A stretch of 64,000 nt of DNA from the NCBI GenBank assembly GCA_030041375.1, contig JASHOA010000074.1:1-64000 (forward strand), in the 5' to 3' direction. The number at the start of each line of letters is the position of its first letter. Position 1 is the stretch's first letter. Positions 53,355-62,050 of the stretch are shown here, one piece after another. The translations under genes were made by a program, and so were the position numbers. Source of the stretch: Acetobacteraceae bacterium. Lineage in GTDB: Bacteria; Pseudomonadota; Alphaproteobacteria; Acetobacterales; Acetobacteraceae. The notes under the pieces are model-generated. The model made no database searches and had not been told where the DNA came from. It saw only the letters and a list, made by a program, of their open reading frames with translations.

Positions 53355-53921
53355 ATGAACTGGGTGGATCTGCTGGTTCTCGGCGTGGTCGGCCTTTCGG
53401 CGCTGTTCGGCTTCGTTCGCGGCTTGGTGCGGGAGGTGCTCGGGATCGGCGCCTGGATCGGCGCGGCTCTGCTGGCGGTACTGGCCTTTCCGTGGGCTTC
53501 ATCCGAGGCACGCGGCATGATCACCAATCCGGACATTGCCGACGGGGTCGCGATCGCCGCGGTATTCCTGGTCTGCCTGGTCGCACTCTCGCTGATCGCG
53601 GCCTGGATTGGCGGAGTGGTCCGTAACTCCGCGCTCGGCGGGCTCGACCGCACGCTCGGCCTGATTTTCGGCATGGCTCGGGGTGCGGTGCTGATCATGA
53701 TCGCCTATATCGTCGTCGGGTTGGTCGAATCACCGGCGGCATGGCCGCCGGCGGTACTCGGCGCCCGGGCATTGCCCTATGCCTATGACGGAGCCGCCTG
53801 GATGGTTCACCTTCTGCCGCAGCACTATCGTCCGGAGGTCGCTCCGCCGCCGTCTCCCGGTGCCGATGCGGATGTAACGCCAGAACCGCAAGGCCCATCA
53901 CTCGATCCGGCAAAGCCATAG
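53355..53921 (+). CDS. cvpA: CvpA family membrane protein
   Basis: A 188-residue protein of the CvpA (colicin V production) family, with four predicted membrane helices: VDLLVLGVVGLSALFGFVRG, IGAWIGAALLAVLAF, VAIAAVFLVCLVALSLIAAW, and MARGAVLIMIAYIVVGLV. The family's FVRGLVREVLGIGAWIGA motif is present. The C-terminus is Pro-rich and soluble. Expected to act in envelope homeostasis; precedes purF as in many proteobacteria. An upstream in-frame start at 53301 is possible. Confidence 0.9.
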   Translation: MNWVDLLVLGVVGLSALFGFVRGLVREVLGIGAWIGAALLAVLAFPWASSEARGMITNPDIADGVAIAAVFLVCLVALSLIAAWIGGVVRNSALGGLDRTLGLIFGMARGAVLIMIAYIVVGLVESPAAWPPAVLGARALPYAYDGAAWMVHLLPQHYRPEVAPPPSPGADADVTPEPQGPSLDPAKP

Positions 53922-53932
53922 CGGAGTTGCGG

Positions 53933-55402
53933 ATGACACCTCGCGCCGATTGTCCTGAGGATGACAGGCCGCACGAGGAGTGTGCGGTGTTCGGCGTCTG
54001 GAACGCAACGGACGCGGCGCCCATCACCGCGCTCGGGCTGCACGCGCTGCAGCACCGCGGGCAGGAGGCGACCGGGATCGTCTCCTTCGACGGCGATCAC
54101 TTTCATTCGTACAAAGGTCTCGGCCTGGTCGGCGACAATTTCGGTGACGCCCGCGTGATGGCCGGGCTGCCGGGAACCCACGCAATCGGGCATAACCGCT
54201 ATGCGACCACCGGGGAAACGGTGCTGCGCAACGTGCAGCCTCTCTATGCCGACTTCGAGTTCGGCGGCCTGGCGGTGGGGCACAACGGCAACCTGACCAA
54301 TGCGCGGCGTCTTCGGCGGGAACTCGTGCGCCGCGGCTGTCTCTTCCAATCGACCACCGATTCCGAAGTCTTCGTCCATCTGATCGCGATCAGCTCCTAC
54401 TCCACGGTGCTTGACCGGTTGATCGACGCGCTGAAGCAGGTTGTCGGTGCCTACAGCCTGGTCGCGTTGACCAACACCGCCTTGATCGGGGCGCGCGATT
54501 CGCTTGGCGTCAGGCCGCTCATTCTCGGCCGGCTGGCCGGAGCGGACGGCAATCCGGGCTATGTTCTGACCAGCGAAACCTGCGCGCTCGAGATCGTGGG
54601 CGCGGAGTTCGTGCGCGATATCGAGGCGGGCGAGATCGTCGAGATCAGCGCCAAGGGCGTGCGCAGCATCCGCCCGTTCGGTCGCGCGCATCCCCGCTTC
54701 TGCGTCTTCGAGCACATCTATTTCGCCCGCCCGGATTCCACGATGGACGGCCTCTCGGTCTATGCGGCACGCAAGCGGATTGGCGTGGAGCTTGCCCGCG
54801 AAGCGGGCGTTGCCGCGGATGTGGTGGTGCCGGTTCCGGATTCGGGCGTGCCGGCGGCCATGGGCTATGGCATCGAGAGCGGCCTTCCCTTCGAGCTTGG
54901 CATCATCCGCAACCATTATGTCGGGCGGACCTTCATCGAGCCGACCGACCAGATCCGGCATCTCGGGGTCAAGCTGAAACACTCGGCCAACCGCGCGGTG
55001 CTGGCGGGCAGGCGAGTGGTGCTGGTGGACGATTCGATCGTGCGCGGAACGACCAGCCGCAAGATCGTCGAGATGGTGCGCGCCGCCGGGGCGAAGGAAG
55101 TGCATATGCGCATTTCCTCCCCGCCGATCCGGCATTCCTGCTTCTACGGCATCGACACTCCCGAAGAGAGCAAGCTACTGGCCTCGCGGTACGACATTGC
55201 CGAAATGGCCGCGCTCATCGGTGCCGACAGCCTCGCCTTCATTTCGATCGACGGTCTTTATCGGGCGCTCGGCAAAGGCGCGCGCGATCCCCGCCGCCCG
55301 GCTTTCTGCGATGCCTGCTTCACCGGCGATTACCCGATCCCGCTCACCGATTTTACCGCCAACACCGAACAGCAGCTTTCTCTTCTGGCAGAGGATAGCT
55401 GA
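53933..55402 (+). CDS. purF: Amidophosphoribosyltransferase
   Basis: Transfers glutamine ammonia to PRPP, the first step of purine synthesis. The 489-residue enzyme has a short propeptide, then the N-terminal nucleophile Cys17 (HEECAVFGVW), HRGQEATGIV, GHNRYATTGETVLRNVQPLY, the PRPP loop VLVDDSIVRGTTSRKIV, and the C-terminal CDACFTGDYP. This form has no Fe-S cysteine signature that I can trace confidently. GCGGAG precedes the ATG. Confidence 0.95.
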   Translation: MTPRADCPEDDRPHEECAVFGVWNATDAAPITALGLHALQHRGQEATGIVSFDGDHFHSYKGLGLVGDNFGDARVMAGLPGTHAIGHNRYATTGETVLRNVQPLYADFEFGGLAVGHNGNLTNARRLRRELVRRGCLFQSTTDSEVFVHLIAISSYSTVLDRLIDALKQVVGAYSLVALTNTALIGARDSLGVRPLILGRLAGADGNPGYVLTSETCALEIVGAEFVRDIEAGEIVEISAKGVRSIRPFGRAHPRFCVFEHIYFARPDSTMDGLSVYAARKRIGVELAREAGVAADVVVPVPDSGVPAAMGYGIESGLPFELGIIRNHYVGRTFIEPTDQIRHLGVKLKHSANRAVLAGRRVVLVDDSIVRGTTSRKIVEMVRAAGAKEVHMRISSPPIRHSCFYGIDTPEESKLLASRYDIAEMAALIGADSLAFISIDGLYRALGKGARDPRRPAFCDACFTGDYPIPLTDFTANTEQQLSLLAEDS

Positions 55403-55405
55403 GGA

Positions 55406-56128
55406 TTGCCAGGCCCGCTGGAAGGCCGGCTGGCGCTCGTCACCGGCGCCAGCCGCGGACTTGGTGCGGCGACGGCGGTGGCGCTTGCCCGGCTTGGCGC
55501 CGATCTCGTGATCAGCGCGCGCACCATCGGCGGTCTCGAGGAGACGGACGATGCGATCCGCGCGGCGGGCGGGCGGGCCAGCCTGGTGCCGCTTGATCTT
55601 CGCGACGGCCCCTCGGTCGATAGGCTCGGCCCGAGTATCGGAGAGCGTTTCGGCCGGCTCGACGCACTCGTCGCAAACGCCGGGGTGCTCGGGCCGCTGA
55701 CGCCGGCTGGCCATATCCTGCCCGACGCCTGGGCAGAGGTGATCGAGGTCAATCTCGGTGCGGCCTGGCGGCTCATCCGCACCGCCGCGCCGCTGCTGCT
55801 CGCCGCCCCCGCCGGACGGGCCGTATTTGTCACCGATCGACGCGCGAGAATGCCGCGTGCCTATTGGGGAGCCTACGGAGCAAGCAAGGCCGGAATGGAG
55901 TACCTGGCACTCGCCTGGGCCGAGGAGACCCGTAACACGCGGCTGCGTGTCAACCTGTTCGATCCGGGACCGATGGCAACCAGGCTCCGGCTCAGGGCAA
56001 TGCCGGCCGAGGATCGGAGCGCGCTTCCGGCCCCGGAAGAAATCGCCCCGGCGCTCGCCGCGCTGTGCCTGCCCGAGGAGAACCGCCACGCCGCATTGAT
56101 CAGCCGAGCCCCATCGCCTGGCGGATGA
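55406..56128 (+). CDS. Short-chain dehydrogenase with unusual active site
   Basis: A 240-residue SDR. Cofactor loop VTGASRGLGAATAVAL at residue 12, NAGVLGP near 90, YGASK at about 152 for the Tyr-Lys pair. The residue 13 before the Tyr, normally the catalytic Ser, is Asp (VFVTDRRARMPRAYW). The TTG start at 55406 lies four bases after the purF stop; the 3' end overlaps the convergent ubiH-like gene by 29 bases. The substrate is unknown; the missing Ser could mean a changed or lost catalytic function. Confidence 0.8.
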   Translation: MPGPLEGRLALVTGASRGLGAATAVALARLGADLVISARTIGGLEETDDAIRAAGGRASLVPLDLRDGPSVDRLGPSIGERFGRLDALVANAGVLGPLTPAGHILPDAWAEVIEVNLGAAWRLIRTAAPLLLAAPAGRAVFVTDRRARMPRAYWGAYGASKAGMEYLALAWAEETRNTRLRVNLFDPGPMATRLRLRAMPAEDRSALPAPEEIAPALAALCLPEENRHAALISRAPSPGG

Positions 56129-57326
56129 AGAAGCGCTTGAGCGGCGGAATCCGATTGACCCCGGCAATCCCGAGGTCACGGACGAAGCGAAGCGGCGGCA
56201 GATCGTTGCCGAAAAGCCGCTCCAGCCCGTCGGTTGCGGCCAGCATCAGAAGATTCCGCCCCCGCACGGCACGCTGATAACGCTCAAGAACGACGGGGCT
56301 TCCCGGATCTTCGCCGACGGCTACGGCTTTCTCAATCAAGCCCGCAAGCGCCATCGCGTCACGCAAGCCGAGATTGAGGCCCTGGCCGGCGATCGGATGA
56401 ATGCCGTGCGCCGAATCGCCCGCCAGCGCGAGCCTCAGCCCGGTGACGCGATCCGCGAAGTGGGCGCCAAGCGGGTAGTGGAAGCGCTTGCCGAGTGGGC
56501 GAACGGTGCCCAGGTGCGGGCCGAGCCGGCGCTCGATCTCGGCCGCGAAGCGGGTCTCGTCGAGACGATAGAGAGCCTCGGCCAGGCGTGTCGGTTCGGT
56601 CCAGACGATCGCGGAGACGTGCTCGGCCAGCCCGTCCGGGGTGACGGCAGGGCTCATCGGGAGCTGGGCGAAGGGCCCGGCCGGCAGGAAATGTTCAAGC
56701 GCGATGTTGTGGTGCGGGCGGGCATGCGCGATCGCGGTGACGATCGCCTGCTGGTGATAGGAAAACCGGGTGAACGGAATGCCGGCGGCGCGCGCAAGAG
56801 GGCTCGCCTTCCCCTCGGCGGCAACCACCAGGCTGGCAATGATCTCTGCACCGTCCGCCGCCGTCAGGCGGGCTTCGTTCTCCTGTCGCACGATGCGAAC
56901 CGTGGCCGGCGCCAACACGAAGAGTGACGCTAGCTCGCTCAGGCGCGCGTTGAGCGCCATCCTGAGGCTCCGCGCCTCGACCATCCAGCCGAATGGGCCG
57001 GCAGCCTCGCCCGCCTCCCGATGGCCGAAACGTAACGAGAGCGGCGATGGCGGATGGCCGAGGCGCCCGTCCGTCACGCGGATGCCGAGGATCGGGCAAG
57101 GCGCATAAGGCAGGAGGTCCCAGATACCCCCTGCCTCGAGCAGAGGGCGCGACCCGGCGGCGATCGCATAGGCACGACCGTCGAAATCCGGGTGCTCCAT
57201 CGGCGGTAGGGCGGCGCGGTCGATCACGGCGGTCGCGATGCCCGCGGCGGCGAGGCGGCAGGCCAGGGCGCCGCCAACCGGCCCCGCACCCACCACGGCT
57301 ACGACGACCTCGATTCTTCCCGGCAT
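56100..57326 (-). CDS. FAD-dependent ubiquinone-biosynthesis hydroxylase, UbiH/UbiF family
   Basis: A 408-residue class A flavin monooxygenase. Rossmann motif [19 protein letters not shown] at the N-terminus, [20 protein letters not shown], a central [17 protein letters not shown] segment and the second FAD motif [20 protein letters not shown] near residue 300. The likely role is ring hydroxylation in ubiquinone synthesis; which position cannot be told. It is divergent from ftsK. Confidence 0.88.
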   Translation of the reverse strand: MPGRIEVVVAVVGAGPVGGALACRLAAAGIATAVIDRAALPPMEHPDFDGRAYAIAAGSRPLLEAGGIWDLLPYAPCPILGIRVTDGRLGHPPSPLSLRFGHREAGEAAGPFGWMVEARSLRMALNARLSELASLFVLAPATVRIVRQENEARLTAADGAEIIASLVVAAEGKASPLARAAGIPFTRFSYHQQAIVTAIAHARPHHNIALEHFLPAGPFAQLPMSPAVTPDGLAEHVSAIVWTEPTRLAEALYRLDETRFAAEIERRLGPHLGTVRPLGKRFHYPLGAHFADRVTGLRLALAGDSAHGIHPIAGQGLNLGLRDAMALAGLIEKAVAVGEDPGSPVVLERYQRAVRGRNLLMLAATDGLERLFGNDLPPLRFVRDLGIAGVNRIPPLKRFFIRQAMGLG

Positions 57327-57413
57327 CGTGCGCCCGGAGCCCTTTTTCCATCAGATGGTTCCGCTTTATACGCTAAGATATCGATTGAACGGAGCCGGAG
57401 TTCCGGATCGGCT

Positions 57414-59783
57414 ATGGCCGCTGCCGCTTCGATGCAGAATCTTGCCTCACCGACGCTCAAGGCACTGATCCGCCGCCGGACGGCCGAGTTGGTGGGGGTG
57501 GTGCTGGGGCTCGCCGCGATTGCGCTTCTGCTCGCGCTTGCATCCTATGACCCGAGCGATCCCTCGCTCGATTCGGCGAGCGGTGCAGCCGTGCATAACC
57601 TCGCCGGACCGGTGGGCGCTTGGCTTGCCGACTTTCTGCTGCAAGGTTTCGGATTGGCCGCCCTTCTGCCCGGGCTGGTGGGACTCGCCTGGGCCTGGCG
57701 TATCGCCTCGCAACGCGGTCTTGGCCGGCTCGCTCTTCGGGTTGCGGGCGCGGCGGTCACTGTGCCGGCGCTCGCTGCGGTTCTCGGCGGCCTGACCCCA
57801 CCCTCCGGAACGTTCGCCTGGCCGGTTGCCGCGGGCCCAGGCGGAGCGATCGGCCAGATACTCGGCAGTGCGGTGCTCGGAGCGGGCCACGGGCTACTGG
57901 GGCCGTTCGGCCTCGTTCTCGCGTGGATCTTGCTTGCCGGCCTCGCCGGCTGCTCGGGTTGGATCGCGCTTGGCCTGACCGGCACGGAGTGGCAAGCGGC
58001 GGGACAGGGCGTCGGGGGGGCAGCACGCCTGTCGGCAGGGCACGGGCGGCGCGTGCTCGGCTTTCTTCTCCGCACAGGCTGGCGGCGCCAGGCAGCATCC
58101 GATTCGGGCAGGGCGGTCGTCGATTCGCCGAACCCGATCAGGACGGAACCGCACCTGGAAAGGGCGCCCGCGTCCGCTCCTCAGCCCGCGAGCGCTCCGG
58201 CCGGCCCTCGGATATTGCCGCGGCGCACGCCGCCGCCGCCAAGGCAGGAGAGCCTCCCGCTGGAGGAAGGCTTCCAGTTTCCGCCGCTTTCACTGCTCAA
58301 GTCGGCACCGGCACGGGCCATCAGCGGCCCCTCGCCCGAATCGCTGCAGGCGAACGCGAGGCTCCTGGAATCGGTGCTCGCCGATTACGGCGTCCAGGGC
58401 GCGATCGTGGAGATCCGGCCCGGGCCGGTGGTCACGCTTTACGAACTCGAGCCTGCGCCCGGGATCCGCAGTGCCCGTGTGATCGGACTGGCCGACGATG
58501 TGGCGCGCAGCCTGTCGGTCACTGCCGTGCGGATCGCAACCGTGCCCGGGCGAAACGTGATCGGCATTGAAGTTCCGAATTCGCGGCGGGAGACCGTCTA
58601 TCTTTCCGAACTGTTGGCAACCGAGGATTGGGTGAAACACCCGGCGCGGCTGGCGCTGGCACTGGGCAAGGATATTTCCGGCGCCCCTGTCTTCGCCGAT
58701 CTGGCGCGGATGCCCCATCTCCTGATCGCCGGTACCACCGGCTCCGGCAAATCGGTCGGCGTGAACGCCATGATTCTTTCGCTGCTCTATCGGATGCCGC
58801 CCGAGCAGTGCCGGATGATCCTGATCGATCCGAAGATGCTCGAACTTTCCGTCTATGAGGGCATTCCGCACCTGATCGCGCCGGTGGTGACGGAACCCCC
58901 GAAAGCGGTGACCGCCCTCAAATGGACGGTGCGCGAGATGGAGCGGCGCTACCGGGCGATGAGTCAGCTCGGCGTACGCAACATCGGCGGCTACAATGAA
59001 CGCGTCGCGGCGGCCCGCCTCAAAGGCGAAGTGATGACGCGGCGCGTGCAGACCGGCTTCGACGCCGAGACCGGCCGGCCGATTTTCGAGGAGCAGCCGC
59101 TCGCGCTCGAAGCGCTGCCGTTCATCGTCGTGGTGATCGACGAGATGGCAGACCTCATGATGGTCGCCGGCAAGGACATCGAAGCGGCGGTGCAGCGTCT
59201 GGCGCAGATGGCGCGCGCGGCCGGGATTCACGTCATCATGGCCACCCAGCGCCCCTCCGTCGATGTCATTACCGGCACCATCAAGGCGAACTTCCCGACC
59301 CGCATCAGCTTCCAGGTGATCAGCAAGTTCGATTCGCGCACCATCCTCGGCGAGCAGGGAAGCGAACAACTGCTCGGGCAGGGCGACATGCTTTACATGA
59401 TGGGCGGCGGGCGCATCACGCGCGTGCACGGGCCCTTTGTCTCCGACGCCGAGGTCGAGGGAGTGGTCGAGTTTCTGCGCGAGCAGGGGGAGCCGGCCTA
59501 TATCGAAGAGATCACCGAAGCTGCAGAGGAAGAATCCGCCTCGCCACTCCCGAATCTCGGTGACGTCGGCCCGGACGGCGAACGCGGCTTGTACGAGCAG
59601 GCCGTGACGCTGGTCGCCCGCGAAGGCAAGGCTTCGACCTCCTTCATCCAGCGCCATTTGCAGATCGGTTACAACCGCGCGGCGCGGCTGATCGAGCAGA
59701 TGGAAAAGGACGGCATCGTCGGCCCGTCCAACCACGTGGGCAAGCGCGAAGTGCTGCTCGGCGGCGGCCGCAACGAGGACTGA
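57414..59783 (+). CDS. ftsK: DNA translocase FtsK
   Basis: A 789-residue FtsK/SpoIIIE-type DNA pump for chromosome segregation at the division septum. Four membrane helices in the first 180 residues, a Pro/Ala linker, then alpha ([20 protein letters not shown]), beta with Walker [21 protein letters not shown] near residue 440, [51 protein letters not shown], and a C-terminal gamma winged helix ([20 protein letters not shown]) that would bind KOPS. Confidence 0.95.
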   Translation: MAAAASMQNLASPTLKALIRRRTAELVGVVLGLAAIALLLALASYDPSDPSLDSASGAAVHNLAGPVGAWLADFLLQGFGLAALLPGLVGLAWAWRIASQRGLGRLALRVAGAAVTVPALAAVLGGLTPPSGTFAWPVAAGPGGAIGQILGSAVLGAGHGLLGPFGLVLAWILLAGLAGCSGWIALGLTGTEWQAAGQGVGGAARLSAGHGRRVLGFLLRTGWRRQAASDSGRAVVDSPNPIRTEPHLERAPASAPQPASAPAGPRILPRRTPPPPRQESLPLEEGFQFPPLSLLKSAPARAISGPSPESLQANARLLESVLADYGVQGAIVEIRPGPVVTLYELEPAPGIRSARVIGLADDVARSLSVTAVRIATVPGRNVIGIEVPNSRRETVYLSELLATEDWVKHPARLALALGKDISGAPVFADLARMPHLLIAGTTGSGKSVGVNAMILSLLYRMPPEQCRMILIDPKMLELSVYEGIPHLIAPVVTEPPKAVTALKWTVREMERRYRAMSQLGVRNIGGYNERVAAARLKGEVMTRRVQTGFDAETGRPIFEEQPLALEALPFIVVVIDEMADLMMVAGKDIEAAVQRLAQMARAAGIHVIMATQRPSVDVITGTIKANFPTRISFQVISKFDSRTILGEQGSEQLLGQGDMLYMMGGGRITRVHGPFVSDAEVEGVVEFLREQGEPAYIEEITEAAEEESASPLPNLGDVGPDGERGLYEQAVTLVAREGKASTSFIQRHLQIGYNRAARLIEQMEKDGIVGPSNHVGKREVLLGGGRNED

Positions 59784-59793
59784 GAGCGCTCAG
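59780..59793. terminator. Small palindrome joining two convergent stops
   Basis: CTGAG-AGCG-CTCAG. The ftsK TGA (59781-59783) and the TGA of the convergent gene (59790-59792, minus strand) lie in the two arms. It is short and not followed by a T-run, so the terminator call is weak. Confidence 0.3.
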
Positions 59794-60350
59794 GCCGCGA
59801 TCGGCACCAGGCGCACTTCCGGGGCATCAGGCGCCGCCGCGACGAGCGGCTCGCCGTTATCGCCTTGGCCGGCCAGTAACGCGAGCGTCTTCTCGATTGC
59901 CTGAGCGACCTTGCGATACTCGCGGCGGAGCTGCTGAACGTCTGCCTTCCCTGCCTCGAAACGATAGACCGCCGAACCGGCCGCCTTGGTGTGCGCTGCC
60001 GCGAGCGCTTCCATCCGTTCAACCAGCACATAGGTGGGAACGATGGCGGCGATTTCCTCCTCACGGAGGAATGTCAGGCGCCCGATCGTGCCTCGATAGA
60101 CGGCGGCAGAGCCCCGGGCGGACAACACATACCCCGCATCGGTGCGAATCAGGCGGAGGTTCTCGCGCATGAGGTCGAGCAAACTCGCGAGTTCGGCGGC
60201 GAGCGCGGCACGATGGCGGCGGCTGTCGCGACAGGACTGGAAGATGAGGTAGCCGCGGTTGCAGCCAACGTTCCCGATCAACATCAAAAGCACGGCAATG
60301 AGCGGAATGAAATGCCAGGGAAGATGCAGATCGGTGCCGTAGGCGAACAT
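59790..60350 (-). CDS. Hypothetical single-pass membrane protein
   Basis: A 186-residue protein I do not recognise. One hydrophobic helix near the N-terminus (WHFIPLIAVLLMLIGNVGCN), then mostly helical cytoplasmic or periplasmic domain with charged heptads (AALAAELASLLDLMRENLRL, QLRREYRKVAQAIEKTLALL). GGAG stands about 10 bases before the ATG at 60350. It is convergent with ftsK. Confidence 0.65.
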   Translation of the reverse strand: MFAYGTDLHLPWHFIPLIAVLLMLIGNVGCNRGYLIFQSCRDSRRHRAALAAELASLLDLMRENLRLIRTDAGYVLSARGSAAVYRGTIGRLTFLREEEIAAIVPTYVLVERMEALAAAHTKAAGSAVYRFEAGKADVQQLRREYRKVAQAIEKTLALLAGQGDNGEPLVAAAPDAPEVRLVPIAA

Positions 60351-60492
60351 TGTCGGGGTTCTCCGTGAGTGCGGGCGGACGCGCCGCCCCGGGGCTATTG
60401 CGGGGCCAGCATATCGGCCGGCACATCGATCTGGAATGCAAATCATCGGCGGTTGGAACGCGCGACCCCCGTGAAGCCTCCGACGATCGCCG

Positions 60493-60528
60493 CCCATTTT
60501 TTATGAACTGCCCATTTTTCATGAACTG
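60493..60528. repeat. Tandem 18-bp direct repeat next to tRNA-Leu
   Basis: CCCATTTTTTATGAACTG (60493-60510) and CCCATTTTTCATGAACTG (60511-60528) are adjacent and differ by one base. They end two bases from the encoded CCA of tRNA-Leu. This AT-rich patch may be a processing or termination region, or scar of an integration event at the tRNA. Confidence 0.7.
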
Positions 60529-60529
60529 A

Positions 60530-60860
60530 TGGTGCGGACGGCGGGACTCGAACCCGCACTCCCCACTGGGGAAGCAGATTTTCCTGCCACTTCGGCTTCC
60601 GCCGCCGCCGGCCATGACTGCCGGTGTTCGTGGTCTGGACTATCCCTTCACCATGGTCCGCCAGGACTTCAGGCGCCGCCCGTCTAGTCTCTACACCTTC
60701 CCCGAATCGAAATTCGGGGCTTGGCTCGGGATTGGCCCGTGCCCCGCAGAATTTGCCGGGCCGCCGGCGTTCCCCGAATTTGGGCAGTTCTGCACCGCGG
60801 GTTTCCTCGCGGGCACTCCGCTTACGAAGTCTGCCGCGTCTGCCTTTCCGCCACGTCCGC
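60530..60860 (-). tRNA. tRNA-Leu(UAA) gene interrupted by a group I intron
   Basis: Minus strand. 5' exon 60860-60827, 3' exon 60582-60530. Joined exons fold as a class II tRNA: acceptor GCGGACG/CGTCCGC, D arm GCG/CGC, anticodon arm GCAGA-CTTAAAA-TCTGC (anticodon TAA), long variable arm (CCCC AGT GGGG), T arm GCGGG-TTCGAGT-CCCGC, CCA encoded (60532-60530). The intron falls between U34 and A35 of the anticodon, the same position as the well-known cyanobacterial and plastid tRNA-Leu(UAA) introns. All arms are perfectly paired, so the gene should be functional after splicing. Confidence 0.9.
60583..60826 (-). ncRNA. Group I self-splicing intron in tRNA-Leu(UAA)
   Basis: A 244-nt intron without an open frame. 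The 5' exon ends in U and the intron in G, as group I splicing demands. P1 can form between the exon end ACUU plus intron CG and the guide CGGAGU, placing the diagnostic U.G wobble at the splice site. The R-type element UAGAGACUAGACGG (60694-60681) and S-type element GGGAUAGUCC (60646-60637) pair GACUA with UAGUC to make P7, the guanosine-binding helix. These are the conserved core of group IC3-type tRNA introns. Confidence 0.88.
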
Positions 60861-60885
60861 GTCTCGTTCTGGAACCTTCCTCCTT

Positions 60886-61800
60886 TCAGGCCTCGGCCGC
60901 GATACGGCACGCGATATCGAGCCCGCTTCGAATCAGTTTTTCGCTCGCCTCGGGCGTGCGGAACCCACTGTGCGCCGAAAGCGTGACATTTTCGAGCCTG
61001 GTCAGCGGGTGGTCGGCCGGTAGCGGTTCGGTCGCGAATACGTCGAGCGCCGCATGGCCGATCTTTCCTGCCTCGAGTGCCGCAAACATCGCCTCTTCGT
61101 CCACCAGCGCAGCGCGTGCGGTATTGACGAGGATCGCCCCGGGGCGAAGCCTGGCGATGCGCGCGGAATCGAGGAAGCCCCTTGTCGCGTCGGTCAGCAA
61201 CAGATGCAGCGAGACGACATGGCTTTCCGCGAGCAGCGTCTCGAGCGGAACGAAGCTGACACCGGGAGCGGATTTCGGCGTCCGGTTCCACGCCATGACC
61301 CGCATTCCAGAGCCCGCCGCGATGCGCGCCACTTCGGCTCCGATGCCGCCGAATCCGATCAGCCCGATGCTCTTCCCGGTCAGTTCCATCCCCTCGGTGC
61401 GCAGCCACTCGCCCTGGCGCATCGCGCGATCCATGCGCGCAACCCCACGCGCCGCCGCCCACATCAGCGCGATCGTGTGCTCGGCGACCGCCGTATCTCC
61501 GTAACCCTTGATGATGTGGACCTGGATACCGAGGCCGGCAAGCTCTTCCGGGTGCATGTAGCTGCGGGCGCCGGTGCCGAGGAAGATGATGTGCCGGAGG
61601 CCGCGGCAGCGACGCATCGCTTCCGTCGGCATGGGTGTGTGATCGTCGATCACGAAATCGGCACCGTCGAGCAGGCGGGGCAGGGTTTCGGCCGGGACGT
61701 GATCCTCCTCGTAGAGAACGACAGGCGGGTCGCCGGCCCGGCGCACCTTGCGGTAAACGTCGCCGAGAGCGTCGCTTGCGTCGATGAACACGCCTTGCAT
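60886..61800 (-). CDS. D-2-hydroxyacid dehydrogenase family protein
   Basis: A 304-residue NAD-dependent 2-hydroxyacid dehydrogenase. N-terminal catalytic part with FVIDDHTPMPTEAMRRCRGL and GTGARSYMHPEELAGLGI; NAD motif IGFGGIGAEVARIAAGSGMR near residue 155; catalytic Arg/Glu and His in LVNTARAALVDEEAMFAAL and LSAHSGFRTPEA. The conserved GxGxxG-(x)17-acid is loosely kept (NRTP, so NADP is possible). Substrate unknown; phosphoglycerate-like, glyoxylate and formate types are alternatives. GGTGGAG precedes the ATG. Confidence 0.82.
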   Translation of the reverse strand: MQGVFIDASDALGDVYRKVRRAGDPPVVLYEEDHVPAETLPRLLDGADFVIDDHTPMPTEAMRRCRGLRHIIFLGTGARSYMHPEELAGLGIQVHIIKGYGDTAVAEHTIALMWAAARGVARMDRAMRQGEWLRTEGMELTGKSIGLIGFGGIGAEVARIAAGSGMRVMAWNRTPKSAPGVSFVPLETLLAESHVVSLHLLLTDATRGFLDSARIARLRPGAILVNTARAALVDEEAMFAALEAGKIGHAALDVFATEPLPADHPLTRLENVTLSAHSGFRTPEASEKLIRSGLDIACRIAAEA

Positions 61801-62050
61801 GCCGTTTTCTCCACCTTCCGGGCCGATAGTGCGGAAGACCCGATCGCGCGGCAAGGCACTGCCCTCGCCCGTTTGCCAGCCGGCGGAACCCTCCGGCCGG
61901 GACCGGTTGACTTGCGCCATGCCGGGGCTGCAAGTTTCATATGAACAGGGTGCAGTAAGGCCCTGCCGGGGGAGGTAATCGACAAGGTGGCGCTCGTACC
62001 CGGAAGGCATCATCCTGCCGCCGAGGATCGTTCCAGAAGAGGAGGCGCAC

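Noticed and set aside
60530-60860. A permuted two-piece tmRNA (ssrA) on the minus strand.
   Set aside because: The ends form a complete class II tRNA-Leu with anticodon arm and D arm once the middle is removed, and the middle has P7-type R and S elements and a splice-site U.G, not a tag-coding mRNA-like domain.
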